Below, one piece after another: positions 31,111 through 36,484 of a stretch of 36,484 nt of DNA; the stretch's first letter is position 1; every line of letters starts with the position of its first letter. The notes beneath the pieces were generated by a model. The model had not been told where the DNA came from, made no database searches, and saw nothing but the letters and a program-made list of their open reading frames with translations. The translations under genes were made by a program, and so were the position numbers. Source of the stretch: Gp7-AA10 sp035636095 (GTDB taxonomy: Bacteria; Acidobacteriota; Thermoanaerobaculia; Gp7-AA8); NCBI GenBank assembly GCA_035636095.1, contig DASPZU010000032.1, forward strand, positions 1 through 36,484. Direction: 5' to 3'.

Positions 31111-32192
31111 TACTCGATCCAGGAGGCGAAACCCGCCGGCGGCGCGTCGTAGACCACCCGGCGCGATCCCTTCACGATGTTGCCGACGAAAAAGTATCGC
31201 TGGCCGATCTGCGTGAAGTGTTTCGCGACCGCGTCGACCTGATCGGGGGCCACCATCAGGACCATTCCGATGCCCATGTTGAACACGCGGAGCATCTCGT
31301 CGCGATCGACGCCACCCTTGTCGAAGAGAAAGGTGAACAGCGGCGGCACGGGCCACGATCCAAGCTTGATCCTGGCGTCGAGCGAGTCGGGCAGGACGCG
31401 TGGGACATTGTCGGTCAGGCCTCCGCCGGTGATGTGCGCCATGGCGTGAATGGCGCGGCGCTCGACCAGTGGCATGAGCGGTTTCAGATACGAAATATGA
31501 GGCTGCAGGAGCGCCTCTCCGATTTTTCCGATTCCCGGCACGATCGATTGATAGTCGTAGCCGAGCCTTTCAAAAAAAATCCTTCGCGCCAGCGAATAGC
31601 CGTTGGTGTGCAAGCCCGCCGATGGAAGTCCGATGAGGACATCGCCTTCGCGCACGGCCTTGCCATCGATGACGTGCGTGGCATCGACGACGCCGACGAT
31701 GAAACCGGCGATATCGTAGTCATCGTCGCCGTAAAAGCCGGGCATCTCGGCGGTCTCGCCGCCGATCAGCGCGCAGCCGTTCTCTTTGCAGGCGCGTGCC
31801 ATCCCGCGGATCACGTCCGTCATCACGTTAGGCCGGAGTCTGCCGGTAGCGTAGTAATCGAGGAAGAAAAGCGGCCGTGCACCCTGCACCAGAATGTCAT
31901 TCACGCAGTGGCAGACCAGATCGTAGCCGACGGTGTCGTGAATTTTCATCGCCTGAGCGACGCGCAGTTTCGTGCCCACGCCGTCGGTCGATGCGACCAG
32001 AATCGGCGATTGCATGCCGCTGAAATCCGCGCGAAACAGCCCCCCGAAGAGACCGATGTCGGAGACGACGTCGGGCGTGAAGGTGTCGCGCGCGATCCGC
32101 CGTACTTCGCGAAGTGCTTCATCCTGGGCATCGATGTTGACGCCGGCATCGCGATACGACGTCTTGTCGGGCACGGCGCGCGAGTCTAGCAT
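31110..32192 (-). CDS. purM: PurM, phosphoribosylformylglycinamidine cyclo-ligase
   Basis: ATP-dependent ring closure of FGAM to AIR. Family elements: SYRDAGVNIDAQDEAL, VASTDGVGTKLRVAQAM, DLVCHCVNDILVQGARPLFF, ALIGGETAEMPGFY, LIGLPSAGLHTNGYSLARRI and HITGGGLTDNVPRVL. I start at ATG 32192 (360 residues, GGGAT nearby); a GTG six codons in is possible. The codons for RIFFER include a run of eight T. It is coupled to purN. Its start is only nine bases from the start of the divergent membrane-protein gene, so each promoter must lie in the other coding sequence or in shared bases. Confidence 0.96.
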   Translation of the reverse strand: MLDSRAVPDKTSYRDAGVNIDAQDEALREVRRIARDTFTPDVVSDIGLFGGLFRADFSGMQSPILVASTDGVGTKLRVAQAMKIHDTVGYDLVCHCVNDILVQGARPLFFLDYYATGRLRPNVMTDVIRGMARACKENGCALIGGETAEMPGFYGDDDYDIAGFIVGVVDATHVIDGKAVREGDVLIGLPSAGLHTNGYSLARRIFFERLGYDYQSIVPGIGKIGEALLQPHISYLKPLMPLVERRAIHAMAHITGGGLTDNVPRVLPDSLDARIKLGSWPVPPLFTFLFDKGGVDRDEMLRVFNMGIGMVLMVAPDQVDAVAKHFTQIGQRYFFVGNIVKGSRRVVYDAPPAGFASWIE

Positions 32193-32201
32193 GCCGATCC
32201 C

Positions 32202-32663
32202 GTGGCTCAGTTTCTCCTCATCACGACCCTTCTTTCGATCGGCGGATTGGTCGCGACGAGCATCGGCGGATTCATGGCCACGCCCGGCCACGTGGCCAAC
32301 CACATCTTTCTCGCCCTGATCACGGTCGTGCTCGGACTCTTCTCACAATCGATGACGCTGTTCTTTTTCATCGGTACGGGCAAGCAGTTGAAGGACAAAG
32401 CGAAAGGCACCGGTCACGAATCGGAGGTTGGCAAGGCCACTCGATCCCTCGCCATGCGCGTCTCACCGACCGCGACTTACGCCATGGCGGCGCTGATGGT
32501 CACATTCATCATGGGTGGCGGCGTCGCGAGCGGCAAAACGCCGCCATGGCTGCATCTCTCGCTTTCAGCCGCGACGGTGCTTTTGTACGCGCGTGCCTAC
32601 TGGGTCGAGATTCAGGCCATGCAGACCAACGAGCAGTTGATGGAGCGCTTTCTCAAGGAGTAG
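32202..32663 (+). CDS. Small four-helix membrane protein of unknown function
   Basis: A 153-residue integral membrane protein with four hydrophobic helices: AQFLLITTLLSIGGLVATSI, HIFLALITVVLGLFSQSMTL (plus FFFIGTG), YAMAALMVTFIMGGGVAS and LHLSLSAATVLLYARAYWVE. A basic loop (KQLKDKAKGTGHESEVGKAT) joins the second and third. It resembles no enzyme I recognise. GTG 32202 is the start. The last 11 bases overlap the convergent DUF695 gene. Confidence 0.75.
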   Translation: MAQFLLITTLLSIGGLVATSIGGFMATPGHVANHIFLALITVVLGLFSQSMTLFFFIGTGKQLKDKAKGTGHESEVGKATRSLAMRVSPTATYAMAALMVTFIMGGGVASGKTPPWLHLSLSAATVLLYARAYWVEIQAMQTNEQLMERFLKE

Positions 32664-33075
32664 ACGCGTTGCGAATGCTCTGGTACGTCAGCCACGTGGG
32701 GTCCTCCGAGGTCGTGAAATCCATCGGAAATTTCGTCTGGCGCGGCAGCGAGCGATTGACGAGCGCCATGTAACGCTCGCGGTTGTTGGTGTACCAGATC
32801 CATTCCCGGCGATTGTTGCCGGTCACCGCCACCATGAGAAACGCTTCACCGGAATCATCGATCCAATCGAGCGAGTCTTCCACGCGATCCATCATCGCGA
32901 GGGTGCGGTCGTCGGGCATTCCGCCGTTCTTGCTGCCGTCGTACGTCCACAGAATGCTGATGAGATACGGAAAGTTCTCGGTCTCTTTGACCGGCGGATC
33001 GGCGCGAAAGCGGAGAAGAACCGGAACTCCGTCTTCTTCCGCCTCTGACATTGCCCAGCGATCTTCGGCTGCCAT
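32653..33075 (-). CDS. DUF695-domain protein
   Basis: A 140-residue cytosolic protein that matches the pattern of DUF695: an N-terminal strand set with FPYLISILWTYDGSKNGGMP, a helix (RTLAMMDRVEDSLDW) and a late AVTGNNRREWIWYTNN. The function of the family is not established. ATG 33075 follows the fabH stop directly (TAA then ATG), so it is the last gene of the hslO-fabH-DUF695 operon. Confidence 0.8.
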   Translation of the reverse strand: MAAEDRWAMSEAEEDGVPVLLRFRADPPVKETENFPYLISILWTYDGSKNGGMPDDRTLAMMDRVEDSLDWIDDSGEAFLMVAVTGNNRREWIWYTNNRERYMALVNRSLPRQTKFPMDFTTSEDPTWLTYQSIRNASTP

Positions 33076-34137
33076 TTATGTACGGTACAACGCCGCTCCC
33101 CAATGCAGACCGGATCCGAGGGCCGTGAAACAGAGAAGCATGCCCGGTTTGATGCGACCGTCCTGAACGCACTCGTGATACAGGATCGGCAACGTGCCGG
33201 CGGTCGTGTTGCCGTAACGCTCGATGTTGTGCGGTACTTTTTCCGGCGGAAGAGCGAGCTGTTTTGCGACGCCCTCTACGATTCGCAAATTCGCCTGGTG
33301 GATGAGCAGCACGTCGATGTCGCTGACCTCGACGCCGGCCGCCGCGCACACGGAGCGGACCGCTTCCGGCATCTTCGAGACCGCCTGTTTGAAGACTTCG
33401 CGGCCTTCCATCACCGGGATCGGCTCGGCGCGATCGATCTGCTGATGATCGACGTACGGACGCTTTCGAAATCCGACTCCCGGAACGTACAAGGCCTCGA
33501 TGTTCGAGCCGTCGGTGAACAGCTTCGCGGCCAGGAATCCGCGATCGTTGTTCTCCGATGCTTCGATGACCACCGCCCCGGCGCCGTCGCCGAACAGCAC
33601 TGTCCGATCGCGAATGCTGGTGTTGAACGCGAAGTCTTCCGCCGAAAGTTCGGATGATCCTTGCCCGATCGTCGATGCCCAGCCTTTTTCCCATGGCATG
33701 AACGGCGTGTGCACGTCAGCGCCGATGAGAAGAAGCCGGGCGTACTTTCCGCTTCGAATCAATGAGTCGGCCAGATCGAGGCCGTACAGAAAGCCCGAGC
33801 ACTGCTGGCGGATGTCGAAGGTCGGGATGGAGTCGGAGAATCCCATCTTGGCCTGAACGACCGGTCCGTTTCCGGGAAAGTAAAAGTTAGGCGTCATGGT
33901 CGCGAAGATGATCGCCTCGATTTCGTCTTTCGAACGCCCCGCCGCGTGAAGAGCGCTCTCGGCGGCGATCATTCCGAGCTCTGCCGATCCCTGGCCGTCG
34001 TCGACGTAGTGGCGCTCCTCCACGCCGCTGCGCGTGCGGATCCACTCATCGCTGGTGTCCATGATTTTCGTGAGTGCGTCGTTCCGTACGACGTTTTTCG
34101 GAATGCCGATTCCGCTTCCGGTGATGACGCTCTTCAT
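33076..34137 (-). CDS. fabH: FabH-like 3-oxoacyl-ACP synthase III
   Basis: Condenses acyl-CoA with malonyl-ACP to start fatty-acid synthesis. The 353 residues carry the thiolase-fold triad: Cys113 (DIRQQCSGFLYGL), His280 (LLIHQANLRIVEGV) and Asn310 (ERYGNTTAGTLP), and the N-terminal SDEWIRTRSGVEERHYV. It has a longer middle loop (about 141-175) than E. coli FabH, as in some KAS III relatives that use other acyl primers. I start at ATG 34137; the frame upstream would run into hslO. It sits between hslO and the DUF695 gene rather than with plsX/fabD/fabG, so a specialised role is possible. Confidence 0.92.
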   Translation of the reverse strand: MKSVITGSGIGIPKNVVRNDALTKIMDTSDEWIRTRSGVEERHYVDDGQGSAELGMIAAESALHAAGRSKDEIEAIIFATMTPNFYFPGNGPVVQAKMGFSDSIPTFDIRQQCSGFLYGLDLADSLIRSGKYARLLLIGADVHTPFMPWEKGWASTIGQGSSELSAEDFAFNTSIRDRTVLFGDGAGAVVIEASENNDRGFLAAKLFTDGSNIEALYVPGVGFRKRPYVDHQQIDRAEPIPVMEGREVFKQAVSKMPEAVRSVCAAAGVEVSDIDVLLIHQANLRIVEGVAKQLALPPEKVPHNIERYGNTTAGTLPILYHECVQDGRIKPGMLLCFTALGSGLHWGAALYRT

Positions 34138-34150
34138 TCGGGAAAGGCGA

Positions 34151-35029
34151 TCATGCGTCAGGGTTCGCGTGGAGTGCAAGCAGGTCTTCGCCCGAAAACC
34201 GGTACTTTCGGCCACAGAACTGACACACCACCTCGGAACCGCCCTGATCGATCATCTCGCGGAGCTCGTTGGGCGGGAAAAGGGCCAGCGGCGCGAGCGC
34301 CCGCTCGCGGCTGCAGGAACAGCTGTAGCTCAGCGGAACGTTGAAGCTGGAATCGATCTGCTTGTACTGACAGCCGTGAAAGACTGTCGCGACGACATCT
34401 TCGATCCGCATCTTGTCGAGCAACGTGCTCAGCGGCGGCGCTTCTTTGATCCGTTGCTCGATGCGATCGATGGATTCCGAGCTGGCGTGCGGAAAGCCCT
34501 GCACCACGATGCCGCCCGCGGCCGCAACGCCGTCACGCCGATTGAGGACGCCCAGGAGAACGGCCGAGGCGATTTGCTCGGAGCCGGCCAGATAGCGCGT
34601 CAGATCCTGCGCAACGCCACCGCCTTCGAGCGTGATCTGTGAGGTGTACGGCTTTCCAGCCGGTGGCGTGCCGCGTACGACTGTCAGGAGGCCACGTCCG
34701 ATCGCTCGGCTGACATCGAGTCCGCAGTCCTGTGGCACCGGATTGGCGACGAATCCTCGAGCGGAGCCGGCGACGTTCGCTTCTGCGATGATCACGCCCA
34801 GCGGTCCGTTGCCTTCAAATCGCAACGTTACGTGTTGATGTTTAACATTTTTATCTAGTAATCTTGCTAACAATAACGAGCCGGTCAGGGCGCGGCCGAG
34901 GGCGTCGGTGGCCACGGGAGCGAGATCGAGGAGCTGTCGAGCGGTCTCGACGGTGTTGGTGGTCTGGGCGGCGATGATGCGGAAATCGCCGCCCTCCGCC
35001 ATGCCCTGTATCAATCGGTCCGAATTCAT
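34151..35029 (-). CDS. hslO: Hsp33 redox-regulated chaperone
   Basis: Holdase chaperone switched on by oxidation, acting in the cytosol. The 292 residues have the usual N-terminal fold (ALGRALTGSLLLARLLDK, LRFEGNGPLGVIIAEA, VAGSARGFVANP) and the C-terminal zinc switch with C-x-C (YSCSCSRER) and C-x2-C (VVCQFCGRKY), all four Cys intact. Bases 34814-34879 use A/T-ending and rare codons almost without exception (TTA, AGA, CTA; see findings). It heads the operon hslO-fabH-DUF695 and diverges from the lipoprotein-peroxiredoxin operon, another redox-related group. Confidence 0.95.
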   Translation of the reverse strand: MNSDRLIQGMAEGGDFRIIAAQTTNTVETARQLLDLAPVATDALGRALTGSLLLARLLDKNVKHQHVTLRFEGNGPLGVIIAEANVAGSARGFVANPVPQDCGLDVSRAIGRGLLTVVRGTPPAGKPYTSQITLEGGGVAQDLTRYLAGSEQIASAVLLGVLNRRDGVAAAGGIVVQGFPHASSESIDRIEQRIKEAPPLSTLLDKMRIEDVVATVFHGCQYKQIDSSFNVPLSYSCSCSRERALAPLALFPPNELREMIDQGGSEVVCQFCGRKYRFSGEDLLALHANPDA

Positions 35030-35030
35030 T

Positions 35031-35093
35031 GGTCCAGTGCTAAACGCGAGGTATGCGGGGTTTGTTTCGTTCGGGCTCAGCCTTTGCTGGACC
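35031..35093. other. Divergent spacer with a 7-base inverted repeat
   Basis: Between hslO and the lipoprotein-like gene, GGTCCAG (35031-35037) is mirrored by CTGGACC (35087-35093) about 50 bases away. It would bracket the leader of the plus-strand operon. No clear promoter boxes are visible; significance is uncertain. Confidence 0.3.
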
Positions 35094-35112
35094 CGAAGCC
35101 GGAGGTGGAAAC

Positions 35113-35403
35113 ATGAAACGCATCATGATCGCAGCCCTAACAATTTTCGCGCTGGCATGCAAGGTTGAAAAGACCGGCCAGGACACGTACAAGGTTGTCG
35201 CGCCGACGCCGGAGGCCAAGGCGGCAGCCAAGAAAGCCGAGGAGCAGGCCAAGGTCGCCGCTGAGAAAGCGAAGCAGGGAGCTGCGGAGGCGGCGGTGAA
35301 AGTCGGCGACGCGATGAAGCAGGCCGGCGAAAAGACGAAGGCTGAAATCAACGAGCACAAAGACACGAAGAGCGAAAAGAAGACCAAGACGACCACCTAC
35401 TAG
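35113..35403 (+). CDS. Small Ala/Lys-rich exported protein, possible lipoprotein
   Basis: A 96-residue protein with a short signal sequence ending in a single Cys (MKRIMIAALTIFALACK), which could be lipidated although the lipobox is atypical (ALAC). The mature part is highly charged and helical, with heptad-like Ala/Lys/Glu repeats (KAAAKKAEEQAKVAAEKAKQ, GDAMKQAGEKTKAEINEH), and ends in a Lys/Thr tail. It looks like a periplasmic coiled coil of the Lpp or late-embryogenesis type. A strong GGAGG precedes ATG 35113. The stop TAG overlaps the AGGAGG ribosome site of the peroxiredoxin gene, so the two are in one operon. Confidence 0.78.
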   Translation: MKRIMIAALTIFALACKVEKTGQDTYKVVAPTPEAKAAAKKAEEQAKVAAEKAKQGAAEAAVKVGDAMKQAGEKTKAEINEHKDTKSEKKTKTTTY

Positions 35404-35414
35404 GAGGCGCTTTC

Positions 35415-35927
35415 ATGGCAGTTTCTATTGGAAGAACATCAGTCGCCGATCGCACCAAGACGCTGAAGGTCGGCGATCCGGCGCCCGATTTCGAATTGCC
35501 CGGCCATCGCGGCACTGAAAAATTCAGATTGAGCAGCGTGCGCGGAAAGAAGAACGTGGTTCTGGTCTTCTATCCGCTCGATTGGACACCTGTCTGAACC
35601 GTCCAAATGCCGGGATATGAGGCCGAGATGGCCGACTTTGAACGGTATGACGCCCAGGTCGTGGGCATCTCAGTCGACAGCAAACCCAGCCACGTTGCCT
35701 TTGCGAAGTCCCTCGGCGGCATCGAGAAATATCCGCTGCTGGCCGACTTTCATCCCAAGGGCGAGGTCTCGAAAAAATACGGCGTGTACATCGAGGAGAA
35801 AGGCCATTGCGAACGCGCAATCGTGGTGGTCGACAAGCAGGGTATCGTCCGCTACATCGACGTGCACAACATCGGTGAAGCCCCGGAGAACGCGCAGGTG
35901 CTCGAGGTGCTCCGCGAGTTGGATTGA
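35415..35927 (+). CDS. Peroxiredoxin selenoprotein (in-frame TGA read as selenocysteine at position 61)
   Basis: A 170-residue AhpC/TSA-type peroxiredoxin that reduces peroxides with a thiol or selenol. The frame runs through one TGA (35595-35597). Before it: VGDPAPDFELPGHRGTEKF, NVVLVFYPLDWTPV. After it: TVQMPGYEAEMADFERYDAQ, VVGISVDSKPSHVAFAKS, YPLLADFHPKGEVSKKYGV, ERAIVVVDKQGIVRYID. The TGA falls exactly at the peroxidatic Cys of the P-x3-T-x2-C motif (P54, T58, U61), and both halves are in the same phase. A stem-loop starts at the next base (35598-35646). AGGAGG lies seven bases before the ATG. Sec-containing peroxiredoxins are known in bacteria; the SelA/SelB/SelD genes and tRNA-Sec must lie outside the window. 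A nonsense mutation is the alternative but is unlikely. Confidence 0.9.
35598..35646 (+). promoter_or_regulatory. Probable bacterial SECIS element
   Basis: Directly after the TGA, ACCGTCCAAA (35598-35607) pairs with TTTGAACGGT (35637-35646) in a ten-base stem with one C-A mismatch. Inside it GGCC (35621-35624) and GGCC (35630-35633) close an apical loop GAGAT (35625-35629) that begins with G, 27 bases past the TGA. A stem with a short G-containing loop at about this distance is what SelB recognises in bacteria. The inner fold is one of several possible. Confidence 0.72.
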
Positions 35928-36484
35928 TGCTCACCATTGCTCGGCGTTGTGTGCCGTTCACGCCGTTCGATAAAGATTTGTCGACAGCCACTGTGGCACT
36001 GGTGTCGGCGACCGGCGTCTACGGCCAGAATCAGGAACCGTTTCCAACCGTCGATCCCGGTGACATCAGTTATCGCATCATCGATGGGCCGACCGAGACG
36101 AGCACGCTGCGCATCGCGCATCATCACTACGATCACTCCGAAGCTGATGCCGATCCGAACATCGTGTTCCCCCTCGATACGCTTCGCGAGCTCGTGCACG
36201 AAGGCGTCATCGCCCACGTGAATGACAAGCATTACTGCTACGGATTCACGACGCGCCTTCGGGAGTTGTACGAGACGACATTTCCGGAGATCGCGGACAA
36301 GATCGAGCGTTCCAAGACGAAACTCGTGCTGCTGACCGCGGGTTGCCCGGAAACTTGTCATCGCACCATCGCGAATCTGGCGCGCGAGATCGAGGCGCGC
36401 GGCGTGCCGACGCTGATCATCAGCGCATCGCCCGCCGCGACCGAGTCCGTGCGTCCGCCGCGCGCCATGACGTTCGACGGCTCC
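35927..36484 (+). CDS. GrdB/PrdB-family (glycine/sarcosine/betaine/D-proline reductase B-like) protein, 5' part
   Basis: The first 186 codons of a gene that runs off the right edge. The translation has the family run VALVSATGVYGQNQEPF, then PGDISYRIIDG, IAHHHYDHSEADADPNIVFP, LDTLRELVHEGVIAHVND, and LVLLTAGCPETCHRTIANLA followed by EIEARGVPTLII. In GrdB/PrdB the redox site near that point holds selenocysteine; here it is Cys140-P-E-T-Cys144, both ordinary TGC/TGT codons. These B-type proteins reduce C-N bonds with a selenol or thiol; stand-alone relatives are often of unknown substrate. ATG 35927 overlaps the peroxiredoxin stop (TGATG), so they are translationally coupled, joining two members of selenoprotein-rich families in one operon. 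Confidence 0.78.
   Translation, partial: MLTIARRCVPFTPFDKDLSTATVALVSATGVYGQNQEPFPTVDPGDISYRIIDGPTETSTLRIAHHHYDHSEADADPNIVFPLDTLRELVHEGVIAHVNDKHYCYGFTTRLRELYETTFPEIADKIERSKTKLVLLTAGCPETCHRTIANLAREIEARGVPTLIISASPAATESVRPPRAMTFDGS

Noticed and set aside
35415..35927. Two separate small genes or a pseudogene broken by a stop
   Set aside because: Both halves are in one phase, the TGA sits at the exact catalytic Cys position, and a stem-loop follows. A selenoprotein explains all of this.
1..36484. tRNA, rRNA, transposase, integrase, phage or plasmid genes
   Set aside because: I looked on both strands for tRNA-like T-loops, rRNA-like stretches and mobile-element proteins and saw none.

Overview
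The window is gene-dense, GC-rich DNA from a Gram-negative-type bacterium. It carries about 40 protein genes, most of them abutting or overlapping. It has no rRNA, tRNA, insertion sequence or CRISPR array that I can recognise, and no gene-free stretch longer than about 200 bases. A bacillithiol-synthesis gene (bshC), an MglA-type GTPase, several ECF sigma/anti-sigma pairs, Spy-like periplasmic proteins, an O-antigen-ligase-like protein and scattered purine genes suggest an Acidobacteriota-like chromosome. That placement is inference; no phylogenetic marker was compared.

Layout. 1-1626 (minus): 5' part of bshC, then an MglA-like GTPase. 1676-4295 (plus): a three-gene catabolic operon of a KDPG/KHG-type aldolase, a LigB-type dioxygenase fused to a RidA domain, and kynurenine formamidase; together they look like a tryptophan/kynurenine or aminophenol ring-cleavage route. 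4292-7435 (minus): a membrane GGDEF-EAL protein and a GT4 glycosyltransferase. 7438-7519: a hairpin made of tandem octamers. 7541-8991 (plus): a Trm112-like protein and an O-antigen-ligase-like protein. 9035-12143 (plus): an ECF sigma, an anti-sigma with HEAT repeats, and an exported DUF4097-like beta-repeat protein. 12168-15001: two divergent genes with N-terminal zinc ribbons (a TPR protein and an orphan HATPase). 15005-16817 (minus): Spy-like protein, ECF sigma, small membrane protein, second Spy-like protein. 16881-19687 (minus): purD, purE and a cation diffusion facilitator. 19791-21576 (plus): a third ECF/anti-sigma pair plus a short secretin-N-like protein, closed by a clear terminator.

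21634-22434: an SRPBCC protein and an ArsR-type repressor, divergent around a perfect palindrome. 22370-24070 (minus): a PolX whose polymerase aspartates are replaced while its PHP nuclease site is kept. 24088-30435: pyrF, a secreted beta-propeller-like protein, an HNH nuclease, an MsbA-like ABC exporter, a small unknown protein and a D,D-carboxypeptidase. 30502-32192 (minus): purM-purN. 32202-35029: a small membrane protein and an hslO-fabH-DUF695 operon. 35113-36484 (plus): a small lipoprotein-like gene, a peroxiredoxin and the start of a GrdB/PrdB-family gene.

The standout is the peroxiredoxin at 35415-35927. Its peroxidatic cysteine codon is an in-frame TGA, followed at once by an RNA stem in the place expected of a bacterial SECIS. 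It should be read as one selenoprotein, not two broken ORFs. Other strong points are the PolX with a lost polymerase triad, the dioxygenase-RidA fusion, three independent ECF circuits in 13 kb, two intergenic hairpins built on an 8-base period, and three short AT-rich codon islands inside conserved genes.
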